This document shows, in pieces, positions 11,968 through 22,038 of a DNA stretch of 64,000 bases. The notes under the pieces are model-generated. The model was not told the origin of the DNA, ran no database searches, and worked only from the letters and a program-made list of their open reading frames with translations. Both the position numbers and the translations under genes were made by a program. Positions within the stretch are counted from its first letter, which is position 1. Each line of letters opens with the position of its first letter. The stretch comes from Clarireedia homoeocarpa (taxonomy: Eukaryota > Ascomycota > Leotiomycetes > Helotiales > Rutstroemiaceae): positions 1,123,252 through 1,187,251 of the forward strand of contig LNKV01000020.1 in NCBI GenBank assembly GCA_001465935.1, given 5' to 3'.

Positions 11968-12922
11968 ATGTCTATCTCAATCAGATTTTCTCGTGTTAAA
12001 TTATCTATCGTTCCTTTCACGGGCCAACAACTCCATACCATCAAAGCTCGTGCAGGTATTTGGGGTCCAGTTCGCGTCATGTCTACTTCAGCCCAGAACA
12101 TCGCCCTGGAACAAATCGAAACCCTCAAACAACAATACACAGCATGTGACATTGCAGATGCGCTACTCAAGCTCAAAGTCCCTGGTGCTGGTTTCCTTCC
12201 CGATCTCAATCCTATCTACAAGTCAGCAAATTCTTCAAATGAGAATGTGCTTGCTCCTGTTTCAACAGTTGTCTTTGTGCCTAAGAGCAGTACCGACCTT
12301 GCCAAATATCCTACTCCCAACATTCCCGAAGGCAAGCATTGGGTAGACCTTACAGTTCCAAAGTCAATTATAGTCATAAGTCAGCCTGAAGGCCAGAATA
12401 ATGCAGTTCTCGGTGGAATCGTGGCCTTAAGGGCCAAGGTTCTTGATGCTCGAGGTATCGTGGTTAGCGGCAGGGTACGGGATTTGGACGAGTTGGAGGC
12501 TACCGGACTCCCTGTAAGCTTCTGGACTTTCTCCTGTCGGCAGATGATCCTAGCTGTGGATCTAAATTCTCATTTCATGAAGCTGCGTTGCCGGACATGT
12601 GAAATATTGACAATCTTTCCCTTAAAGTTTCCTGCTGACATGTTACCTGCAGATTTGGGCTCGTGGCACGTCTGTCGTGGGTGCTGGCGGTGAATCCAAG
12701 CCTCATGCTCTACAAGTGCCATTGAAAATTTCAGAAACCATTGTCGAGCCTGGGGATCTAGCGTTTTGTGATCCGAAGAATGGGGTGGTCATCATTCCAC
12801 AGTCTAAGATATCAGAGGTGGTTTCAATGCTGCCAGGTCTCTGTACTGCGGATGATCGTGTTAAAGATGAAGTCCAGCAAGGGATATCAGTTCAAGAAGC
12901 ATTTCAAAAACACCGAGGATGA
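11968..12922 (+). CDS. RraA-like / HMG aldolase family protein
   Basis: Two exons, 11968-12513 and 12653-12922; the GTAAGC...CTGCAG intron joins GLP to IWARG in frame. The conserved core reads AVLGGIVALRAKV then GIVVSGRVRD. It carries the Gly-rich loop and the Arg-x-Arg-Asp of the RraA fold, shared by 4-hydroxy-4-methyl-2-oxoglutarate aldolases and the RNase E regulator RraA. In fungi the substrate is generally unknown; a divalent-metal aldolase or decarboxylase acting on oxo-acids is the best guess. The core could start at ATG 12079 (234 aa). The ATG at 11968 adds 37 residues (MSISIRFSRVKLSIVPF...), basic and free of acidic residues, like a mitochondrial presequence, so I chose it. A longer in-frame extension to 11875 exists but looks spurious. 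Confidence 0.82.
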
Positions 12923-13927
12923 ATTGCAATCACCTGGACCAACTTGAACATGTCTCATCTGCATCGAACCCCGCTTACTCTTGGCCGCCCTATTATCATC
13001 CTTCTTTTGAGCGACACCTGCATCATTACGAAACAGCGGGCAGACGCAAACTATGCCGTTCTCTTAGCATCTGTTCTACTTGGGCTTGTTGCATTCCTTA
13101 TGGTTCTCGCCAGGTCAGGCTTCTAGCTCAACAACACCATCCGTCACTAGTGATGGTGCACGCATCCAACGCCTAGAACTCACAATGTGAACATGGCAGA
13201 AGTGCCATACCTGCCGCAAATATTTCAAAGATTCTTTAGATAGAATTCTACCTAGATTTCACTCAGATTGTACTACCGCATCATACCTACACAAAGGGAA
13301 GATGGACCTTACCTTTTGGCGAGAAAGAAGAAGAGAATATTTTCAACATCAGTTCTAACTTCAAAGTTTAATGCAGTGTTACTTCTTCTCCCGAGAGAAA
13401 CATTGATTCGTGTTGTCAGCTGAAGCTATATTACTCGAGGCACCAACAAGACTTGGGTGGGCTGAGAAAACATCCAAAAGAATAGCAAGAAATACGCATA
13501 CAGTCTAAACAAGGTTGACATGCCTTCAGCTAGGGTCTTCACGGATCATGTATACTTGCACCTCCAATGCTGGACACTGCTATGTCATTGTCTTCATCCT
13601 TCCGCCCACGTCTTGACATCTTAGCCAAACAATCTCCTTTCGTTCCATTCGCTGCACCAAAACTAGTAAAAGGTGATACCACTGGTATTTCCACCATCCT
13701 TGAGTTCAGTTGCAACCACTCCTGAAGCAAAGTCAGATCAATACTTATAGAAGACTAGTTGGTCTTCCATTCAAGTGTCTTGCACAGAGAGAAGTCAGAA
13801 CTCTAGCGATTGCTTACACTAACAGTACTGAATTTGTCATTGTCTATCTAGATTCCCCGCACACTCTACGAAAAAAATACCGCGACGTGCAATTATAAAT
13901 CTCGATTGGTATTGTGATCTATAGATT
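12923..13927. other. intergenic between convergent RraA-like and NCS6 genes
   Basis: Only short frames occur, none recognisable. One plus-strand frame at 12944-13126 encodes a short hydrophobic stretch, probably by chance. Confidence 0.5.
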
Positions 13928-15223
13928 CTAACCCGCAGCCAAGGCTAACCCCTCCATTCTCCTTCTTAATGTAGAGCTCTCTTCCTCCTCCTCCACGTCC
14001 ACTTCAATTTCCATCTTTGGCCGGTTCTTGTTCAAACCTTCCAACAAGACGCATGCCTTACAGATTTCTTGACTCGACATGTAACCGCATTTCTTGCAAG
14101 TACCCAAGGTCTGTCTGGTGATCTTTCTGGAATCCTTCTTTGATCCTTTCCGAGGTTCAGGTTTCTCCTCTACCCCGTCGTGGCGTTCACCATTTGTGCC
14201 ATTCCATGCAAGAGAGGCTACATCGACCTCCCTTCCGGCAGCCTCCTCATCCGCTTGAAGCTTCTTTTCCATATCAGCCATTTCTCCACCACTCGATCTG
14301 CCGTTAGTCCCGCAGCCCCCAGCGTTTTCATCTTCGCCATCGGCGTTTGCTAGCAAGACCTTCTGACTTTTGCAATGGCTAACACTGCTAACTTCTGGTG
14401 GTACTAATTTTGCCATATCTTCCCCGCTGCGCACAACATCTAGGATTGCACTAGGCCGTACCCTTTCCAAATTCTTGATCAAAGTTCGTGCACTACCGCG
14501 AAAAGCCTCGGGGCTGTATAGACATTCCGTACTGAAGTAGTCCAGCTTCTTATGATGTGCATACAGCACAATCTCCTTCTCGTATGCATATTTCAAAGGC
14601 TTGCTTCGTCGAACATCGCTTGTTTCGTCGCCAGTGACAATACTCGTACTTCTTGCTAACCGGGGCAAGTCACCGCGCAGTAAATTCATCAGGATAGTTT
14701 CCGCGACGTCATCCGCATTGTGTCCTGTGACTACATGTTTTATACCTAACATTTTCGCTCCTCGATCTAAAGCCTGTCGCCGGAAGACACCGCAATATGT
14801 ACAGTTACCTTTCTTGCCTATAGTCTCCACCACTTGGTCCATAGTCCATCCGTATAATTCATCGTAGCCTACTATTTTCAGTGGCATTTCGTACTGCACC
14901 GCATTGCGCTTAACGGTTTCGAGTGAATCATCTCGATATCCTTTGATTCCTTCGTCTATACTAAGCAGAACAAGTTCAAGGCCATAATTATATCGTTCGT
15001 TCAGGGTTTTCAGTACGGATGCAAGCACAGTCGAGTCCTTTCCGCCTGATGCGCCGATCGCTATTCGGTCTCCTGGTGAGAAGAGCGATGTCGAGGTAAT
15101 TGTATGGTGGATCTCCGCTTCGAAGATGGCGATGAAACATGCTTTGCACAATTTCTGGTGATTCTTTGGCCGTATTATGAGAGCGCGTGCACTTTTGCAT
15201 ATCGCACACGGTACGGGCGCCAT
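13928..15223 (-). CDS. NCS6: cytoplasmic tRNA 2-thiolation protein NCS6/CTU1
   Basis: Single exon, 431 aa, starting MAPVPCAICKSARAL; eight more codons upstream are open but unlikely. The N-terminal zinc-binding pair CAIC...CKAC (residues 6-29) is followed by the PP-loop ATPase signature SGGKDS at 59-64, then CTYC at 141-144 and GHNADD at 167-172. A second zinc module CKKCGYMSSQEICKAC closes the protein. It adenylates wobble U34 of Lys, Glu and Gln tRNAs and, with NCS2 and the Urm1 sulphur carrier, completes 2-thiolation in the cytosol. It is longer than most CTU1 proteins because of a hydrophilic insert (about residues 290-380) before the last zinc module. It shares a 290-bp divergent promoter with RPL8. 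Confidence 0.95.
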   Translation of the reverse strand: MAPVPCAICKSARALIIRPKNHQKLCKACFIAIFEAEIHHTITSTSLFSPGDRIAIGASGGKDSTVLASVLKTLNERYNYGLELVLLSIDEGIKGYRDDSLETVKRNAVQYEMPLKIVGYDELYGWTMDQVVETIGKKGNCTYCGVFRRQALDRGAKMLGIKHVVTGHNADDVAETILMNLLRGDLPRLARSTSIVTGDETSDVRRSKPLKYAYEKEIVLYAHHKKLDYFSTECLYSPEAFRGSARTLIKNLERVRPSAILDVVRSGEDMAKLVPPEVSSVSHCKSQKVLLANADGEDENAGGCGTNGRSSGGEMADMEKKLQADEEAAGREVDVASLAWNGTNGERHDGVEEKPEPRKGSKKDSRKITRQTLGTCKKCGYMSSQEICKACVLLEGLNKNRPKMEIEVDVEEEEESSTLRRRMEGLALAAG

Positions 15224-15513
15224 TCTGGGGAAAGTCAGAGCTACCAAGCACCAAAAAAATCCAAATGTTCGATGTTCCCCAGATCGTCGCGGGGAAGATG
15301 TTGGCGATTAGCACTGCGAACTTTTATCGCAACATCCCGCTTCGGCCGCTTCACGTGCAAGAGTGGATTAGCGTGCCAAGATTTTAGTGCCCTAGCGCTC
15401 GCACACAGTTGTTCTCGCGAATTTTCGTAAATTCTTTTTCTTCCATTCCTCTCGACGACATCAACGACTCGACACCAAACTCGCTGCTTCGACAAACCAG
15501 CGTCTCGATCAAT
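15224..15513. promoter_or_regulatory. shared divergent promoter NCS6 / RPL8
   Basis: Only 290 bp separate the two start codons, so both 5' leaders and promoters must lie here. The stretch before the RPL8 ATG is pyrimidine-rich (TTCTTCCATTCCTCTCG), common in fungal ribosomal-protein leaders. No specific factor site is claimed. Confidence 0.6.
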
Positions 15514-16594
15514 ATGGTAAGCTTCTTATTATGTTTGATTTTATTACTATCACAATGAAGTGATTACGACTCGCCATCGCTCTCGTACCTCTACGAGCAA
15601 TCGCACGTCGAGATGCATTTTCTATCAATCTACCCTCGGGTATTTTTGATGATGATTTGGCTTGAGCTATGTGTGTGCAGAAATGCCTCCGTAGTCTCTT
15701 TAGAGTTCAAAGAAGATACTTGGTGAACACATTCGCTGATGTCTTCTTTTCTCAATGACAGCCTCCAAAATCCGGAAAGAAGGCGGCGCCAGCCCCATTC
15801 CCCCAGTCAAAAGCTGGTGCAGGAAAGAAGGCAGCAAAGGTATGTCAACCCTATGAGATACTGATATGTAAACCAGCGCTAATCTGTTGAAGAACCCTCT
15901 CATCGAGAAGCGCACCCGTAACTTCGGTATCGGTCAAGACATCCAGCCCAGGAGAAACCTTTCGCGTATGGTGAAGTGGCCCGAGTATGTCCGTCTTCAA
16001 CGCCAAAAGAAGATCCTCAACTTGAGACTGAAGGTCCCACCTGCGATTGCCCAATTCCAACACGTTCTCGACCGCAACACCGCCGCTCAGGCTCTCAAGC
16101 TTCTCAACAAGTACCGCCCTGAAAGCAAGACCGAGAAGAAGGAGCGTTTGTTGAAGGAGGCTACCGCCATTAAGGAGGGTAAGAAGAAGGAGGATGTCAG
16201 CAAGAAGCCATATGCCGTCAAGTACGGTCTCAACCACGTTGTTGGTTTGATCGAAGCCAAGAAGGCCTCTTTGGTCCTCATCCCTAACGATGTTGACCCA
16301 ATCGAATTGGTCATCTTCCTTCCCGCTTTGTGTAAGAAAATGGGTGTCCCTTACGCCATTATCAAGGGCAAGGCCAGACTCGGCACTGTTGTCCACAAGA
16401 AGACCGCTGCTGTTGTTGCTCTCACAGAGATCCGCTCTGAGGATAAGTCCGAGTTGTCAAAATTGGTTCAAGCCATCAAGGACCAACACGATGACTCTGT
16501 CACCAGACACTGGGGAGGTGGAATCATGGGTGCTAAGGCTAATGCCCGCACAGAGAAGAAGCGCAAGGCACTTGACAGCGCCATCAAGATCTAA
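15514..16594 (+). CDS. RPL8: 60S ribosomal protein L8 (eL8, L7Ae family)
   Basis: Three exons: the bare start codon 15514-15516, then 15762-15839 and 15893-16594, giving 260 aa. A first exon holding only ATG immediately before GTAAGC is typical of fungal ribosomal-protein genes. The protein starts MPPKSGKKAAPAPFP and contains the NFGIGQDIQPRRNLSRMVKWP segment, then the L7Ae RNA-binding fold with YGLNHVVGLIEAKKASLVLI and LPALCKKMGVPYAIIKGKARLG. It is a component of the large ribosomal subunit. Intron 1 (244 nt) is far longer than intron 2 (53 nt) and holds possible snoRNA boxes, discussed in findings. Confidence 0.97.
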
Positions 16595-18139
16595 ATGTCA
16601 TCGTAATGGGAATTAAATTACGGCGTTTTTATGATATTATGGCACGGCAGGGACTCAGCTAGGCAAAGCAGCTTTTTTGATAAAATTAAACAATGACCCA
16701 ATACAAGGCCGCATGATAACATAAATGTTTTGATCTTTAATTGAAGATAGTTGAATGTGCTTTGGTGTTCTTGTGGGGCTACTGTGGTGTCCCGGCGTTC
16801 AATTGAGACTGTCTCTCAAGTACCCTTCCGATTTCATGTTTGCGAGATTCTATCTCAGGCAGGAGAGGATTTTACATTTTGATGTTCCGAAGAAATCCCC
16901 AAAGAAAGGCGAACACAGGACTAACAAGCGATTACACAACAGCATTGAATATCACAACCTGAAGAACATATCGATTCGGACTAATCAATACACAACAGCA
17001 AGTCAAGCGGAATCTAACATGATAAGAGCCTGCAAGGAACTCCGAAAGCGCAATGGTCGTATAAGTTGTCTAAACCCTCTTCGCCATATTTCTTCTGGTC
17101 ATCAATCATTGTATGCTCAATCATCATCTCGGATTTTCCAAATCCAGGATAACCTGGTAACAATCTTACTTTTTTCCTTTCTTTTTTTTTCCTTGAAATG
17201 TTGGCCAAGGTCGGCCAAGCCCATGGTGTGGAAAGGCCGAAGACCTTTTTTTTCCATGGAGAAACGGAGTCAACGATGGGACTCCAGGCCAGCCACAAAT
17301 CCGGGCTTCACATCGACCGTCGAATTTGAAGTTTGCATAACAATAACGTGACAGATTTCAACTACGGTTCCCTTACTTTATATGTATAGATCTGAGGCAT
17401 TTTATCATCTGCGTCTCAGAATGGCGGTTTGGATCCCAGTCAAGAATATATAGCATATGAATTACCATGATATGGCGTCGTTCGTTGCAGTGAAAGGGAT
17501 TCGAGGGATGCCCGGACAGATCCGCGACAGCAACGGCGGTTTGAGAGCGAACGCCGAGACTCCCCCTCCCAGGAGATCTTTTGGGTAAGATTCTAGTGGC
17601 ATGGGCATGGGATTGGGTGTGGGATTGGATTGGGATTGGGATTGGGGTTGGTCTTGGTTGGTCTTGGTCTTGGTCTTGGTCTTGGTCTTGGTCTTGGTCT
17701 TGGTCTGGACTTCTTGTTACATAGTACAACCACCAGCATAAATCCAAAGACAGCCGCCCTGCCTCTCTCATTTTATCAGATGAAATCTTCCCAAAATCTT
17801 CCCAAAATCTTCATATCATTTCTTCAAAAACGTCGCCACAGCTTCATCCACGCGAATTGACAACTTCTGATTGGTAGCAACTATCCGTGTGTCTCTTATC
17901 GTTATGCAGTCATTTGTACCTACCCCCTGCTTCTAGCCAAGATCCTTGTTCCCGACCCGACGGACTCCCGCTGCGCTCACAATATTTAATATTCGCAACT
18001 CAACAAATTCATAACCACATCAACACGTATTACCTACACTTTACTCAATATCTATACTTGCTGTGAGATTGCTCACATAGCGCAACTTCCTGTACCATAA
18101 GCCCATCAACGAATACTATCGTAACAATATTGCAGAGAC
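16595..18139. other. intergenic, 3' of RPL8 to the carbonic anhydrase
   Basis: A 198-codon frame from ATG 16755 resembles no protein and runs through T-rich tracts, so I do not accept it as a gene. The hexamer repeats at 17606-17707 are listed separately. Confidence 0.5.
17606..17707. repeat. (GGGATT)n passing into (GGTCTT)n
   Basis: Several GGGATT-type hexamers are followed by about nine GGTCTT units. On the minus strand they read as Gln-Asp repeats inside a spurious frame. Confidence 0.9.
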
Positions 18140-19111
18140 ATGGCAACCGGTGAGGGTTTCCCCTACTACCCACTGTCCGCGATTCCGCGGGGCCTGCGCA
18201 TGGGAGCAGATTCCGGAGGTGAAGGCAATTGAATGCTAACAAAAAGCCAGACAACCCTTTCGAGTATGCTCTGAGCTCCAACGCCGCATGGGCAGGATAC
18301 AAAAGCCATCAGAATCCTAAATTCTTCCCAACACTCGCCCAAGGACAATCTCCTAGTATCCGTGAGTATTCTTCCTTTTCTCCGGACCGCCTTACCAACC
18401 ACCTACCTGTACCTCTTCCTCCACCATTTTGATCCATCGTAGAGCCTTCCCCCGCAACAAACATGTAGACTAATGCTTAAACACCCAGTTTGGCTCGGTT
18501 GCTCCGACTCCCGCGTTCCCGAAACCACTGTCCTCGGTCTCCAACCCGGCGATGTCTTCGTGCACCGCAACATCGCGAACATCGTCAACCCATCCGACAT
18601 CAACTCTAGCGCCGTGATTGAATATGCCGTCGCGCACCTCAAAGTAAAACACATCGTCCTCTGCGGACACACCTGCTGCGGAGGCGCCGCCGCCGCTCTC
18701 GGCAGCGCTCGCGTCGGAGGTGTGCTCGACACATGGTTGAGTCCTCTGAAGGCGATTGTGCGCCAAAATGAGGCGGAACTAGAGGGCATCAAAGAGTCCG
18801 GAGAGAGGGCAGTCCGGTTAGCGGAGTTGAACGTGAAGAGAGGTGTTGAGGTGCTGCTGGGGAACCATGTGGTGGAGGATGCGGTGAAGGAGAGGGGGCT
18901 GAAGGTGCATGGTGTGGTGTTTGATGTCGGAAGTGGGAAGATTAGGGATCTGAGATGTGGTAATGCGGAGAACTTGGAGGACTTGGAGGAAGGGGAGATG
19001 GAGCAGCAGCTTGATGGTGCGGTCACGAAGGGCGAGAAGCAGGAGTTGGTGGAGGGAAAACATGGAATGTTGGTTTTCAGCGAGAAAGGCGCAAAGTTGA
19101 GCGTTGCGTGA
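18140..19111 (+). CDS. beta-class carbonic anhydrase
   Basis: Three exons: 18140-18149 (10 nt), 18251-18361 and 18489-19111, giving 247 aa. The spliced start is MATDNPFEYALSSNAAWAGY. Zinc ligands of the beta class are visible as Cys45 (GCSDSR), His101 and Cys104 (CGHTCCGG), with the Asp47-Arg49 dyad. It interconverts CO2 and bicarbonate, supplying bicarbonate to carboxylases and taking part in CO2 sensing in fungi. With no obvious targeting peptide it is probably cytosolic, like Nce103. The C-terminal third (residues ~190-240) is Glu-rich. The short first exon and a TGCTAAC branch point 10 bases before its acceptor support the model. Confidence 0.95.
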
Positions 19112-19975
19112 ATGGAGAGGGGGGAGACATGTATGACGGAGAATCCTGTCACGAACGAACAATATTTTGGGTCTATTAAGTTTTTGGAACTTTGAAGTCT
19201 CAAGTGCGCTTCTGTATATGGGAGTATGCTGGGTTGTATCCTGAGTTTTGCTTCTTGGATTGAAGAGGGCGGCCCTTTGTACACACAAGCAGGAAGTAGA
19301 CCACACCGATCTCTTGGAAGGGGACACAAATCCAGCTAGAGATGGGGCATTGTTAGCGTAGAAGAAATATCTGGAGTATTAGGAACACACAGCGTAGATA
19401 ACTTTTCTATAAACCATCAGAAGAAGCGATTTTCCTTTACCGCGCAAACTCTTGCTAGCACGCACCAGGTGTTAGGGTAGTTTAGTTTGCTGTTGATCTT
19501 GGGAGCCAAATGGACTATCAACTTCATGAAGCTCGGGATGGTATTTCAATGTTCAGATGCATTTTAGGAGTGAGATCGTATCAATACTCAAGACTGTTTT
19601 CAGTGTTTGAGGGTTTGGTGATTGTCCATTCCACCGCGAATCATATCGTGTCATGTTGTATTAGATGAGACTCTAGTCTTTGTGCTTGTTTCTTGGTGGT
19701 GGATCTTTGGGATTCCGAAGATGTTATTTCAGTTTCTTCTACGACTTTTGCTGCTGCGCCCTCTTTGTTTTGTTGCTTCCTGTAGAGATCTAGAAGCAGT
19801 TTTGCTACTCCGGACAAGTCCACTGCTCCGAAATGATGCTTCCCCATCTTTTCTATTCTATCTTCTGGTCTAAGTTTCCCATGGTATCATTCTAACATAA
19901 CTCCGAAAGTCTATCTTCACCCATACCCACATTCGTCTAAATCCTCAAAATAACTTTTCAATTCAACCCATATGT
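19112..19975. other. intergenic between convergent carbonic anhydrase and cyclodeaminase-family genes
   Basis: Two 3' regions meet here; no gene or repeat recognised. Confidence 0.5.
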
Positions 19976-21530
19976 TCAGAACCCCTGTACATTAACACCC
20001 ACGCCCTTCTCCCTTGCCAATCTTACTAACTCCGTTCCCACCACCAAATCCATTAATCCCATACCCACACTCTTGTAAATGACATTCCCATTTCTCAGCC
20101 ATCTACTCATATCGTCTTCTTTTTCACCCTGCATCTCTTTGCCTAACATACCCGTTGCGATACTAGGGTTACTTGAGTTCATGGAGCCGGATCTGGACTT
20201 TGACTTAATGAATGAAAATGAGCCGGAGGATTTCCGGGATGGTGAACGGGATGATGTGGGAGAAGCCGATGAGGCATGCTCATCACGGAAGATGTTGGCT
20301 ATACTTCGACCAAATGATGGTGAGCCAGGCGTAGGTATTGAGTTACCGTCCCCTGTGGGGCTTCTCGGGAGATGAAGGGCTTCTAGAGACTCACGAGGTG
20401 AATCGTCGGTATCATCGATTGCGGAAGCCGAATCTGATCCATGAGATAACATGACTAGTTCCCCCAGTTCGACTAGATTCTTCGCGGAGATGTTGCTCTG
20501 TATGATTTCTCCTGCTTCTTCCTTACACCCATCTATGGTGTCGACAACAATGACTCCACCCTCTTGCGCATGCCTGTGAAAGTGATAACCGCTGCCGTGA
20601 ACTTTGACGGCTTGCGCCATCACCTCGAGGGGTATTTCGATCATATGTGGTTTGTAGCTTCCAATTGCTACAATAAGACGACCCTTCTTGCGACCTTCAG
20701 TATTTGTAAGGATTTGGTGGTTGAAGACAGGTGTGGTAGATGGGGTTGTAAGGAAAATTATATCTGAGGCTCGAAGGTAGTCTTTCTCAAGGCGGGCATA
20801 TTCGCCATACGCCGGACTTAATATGGTGAATTTTGCAGATGCCCACCCTTCGCGTGCTTTGATGTGGTCGGGGATATGAAGGAAGCTCTTAAGGAAACTT
20901 CGTGTCCGATCTGTAAAGCTGCGGTTTATGATATTTATCGTCTTTATGGTGTGGCCACGAAGGATAAGAGCAAGACGGACGTGCCAGAAGGCTTGTTTGC
21001 CAGCACCGTAAACCGTCAGTGTCTTTACTCTGGTTCGGGGCGTAATGAGAAGGGAAGATGCTAGAGCAGTTCGAAATGCCGTTGTTTCGGTTGCATTGAG
21101 AAACCCAAATGGCTGGCCTGCACGGTCCATAAGTGTAAGTGAGCCCTGCGGTGTAGTTGGATTTTGATTTGACGAGGAAGTGGATGCAGTATCTGAGTCT
21201 GAGGAGGTATTCGACGATTTTGGTGAGGGAAGAGTCACAACTAACGTGCCAGATTAGCACATGGATTTGCGATCAAATGGGGGAGAGCTTGCCTTTCACG
21301 CCAATGCCAGCAGATGAAGTAGAAGGCATAAAAAGTGTGGTGGTCTTGCGCTTGGTTTCGAGGACTGTCCGCTTCGGCTGATGAATCGAACAACAATCAT
21401 CTTCTTGTGTGCCTGTTGAATATTCGTGCAAAGCTTCTCGCATCTTCTTCTGGAAGTTCTCCAGATCTGTGAGTGTGAGATCATGGAGAAGCTCCTGGAT
21501 ATCGGAGTCTTTCAGAACTGTGAGAGACAT
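19976..21530 (-). CDS. ornithine cyclodeaminase / mu-crystallin family protein
   Basis: Two exons, 21530-21293 and 21240-19976, 500 aa. The intron (52 nt) has a GC donor (G|GCAAGC) and an AG acceptor. Using it gives GIGVK-VVTLPSP, as expected for the family, whereas the nearby GT donor leads to a stop. Seen are HEYSTGTQ and TTTLFMPS near the N-terminus, the nucleotide-binding VYGAGKQAFWHVRLAL (about 156-171), AIGSYKPHM, and the C-terminal GNVIYKSVGMGLMDLVVG. Family members are NAD(P)-dependent: ornithine cyclodeaminase, ketimine reductase, or opine and siderophore-precursor synthases. The fungal substrate is unknown. Unusual are a Ser/Thr-rich loop at ~84-110 and a ~110-residue Ser-rich insert at ~348-460. 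It is divergent from the aldo-keto reductase gene. Confidence 0.9.
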
Positions 21531-22038
21531 CTTGAAGGTTGGGTGAGTTTCGATCACTTTGTTGACTCGGAATGGTGCGATTGTGGTGCTCTCCCGTTCG
21601 AACTGATCGTACCAAGGGATACGCGCTCCTACTTATATCCAATAGGCAAAAGGTATGTTGACTCAATGATTAGTTATTCAAGAATATGTAGATGTATAGT
21701 CCTTAGTCAGTAAACAGCATGGGCAAGTCCTTGCTGGCCGGATTGTAAGACTTAATTAACTAAGGGTGGGGTTTGGTGGGGACTTCGTAAGTTACATATA
21801 CTTCCGTAAAGCTCGGGGCTGAAATATAATTAATTCCTTTTGTACTTCCGTACCTTGAGGGACGTTTGCCAGAGGTCGCATGCTTATAATCATCTTCTCC
21901 TTCTTCTCCTTCTTCTCCCACATCAAAGGTTTCTCTACAACCCATTATGTATTGTAAGAATATACTAATCGTTCAAAGATCGTCTGCTCAGCTTCACTCA
22001 ATAAGTACCCCGCAATCTTTGTGAATTAGACCATCGAA
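21531..22038. promoter_or_regulatory. divergent intergenic region, cyclodeaminase-family / aldo-keto reductase
   Basis: 508 bp between the two start codons, so both promoters must lie here. Minus-strand GAAGGAGAA-type purine repeats lie near 21895-21918. No specific factor site identified. Confidence 0.5.

Noticed and set aside
16755..17351. ATG frame of 198 codons downstream of RPL8
   Set aside because: It has no recognisable domain, runs through T-rich tracts and lies in the expected 3' region; composition looks random.
17373..17771. Minus-strand frame with Asp-Gln repeats
   Set aside because: The repeat peptide comes from the GGTCTT microsatellite; the remainder is unlike any protein.
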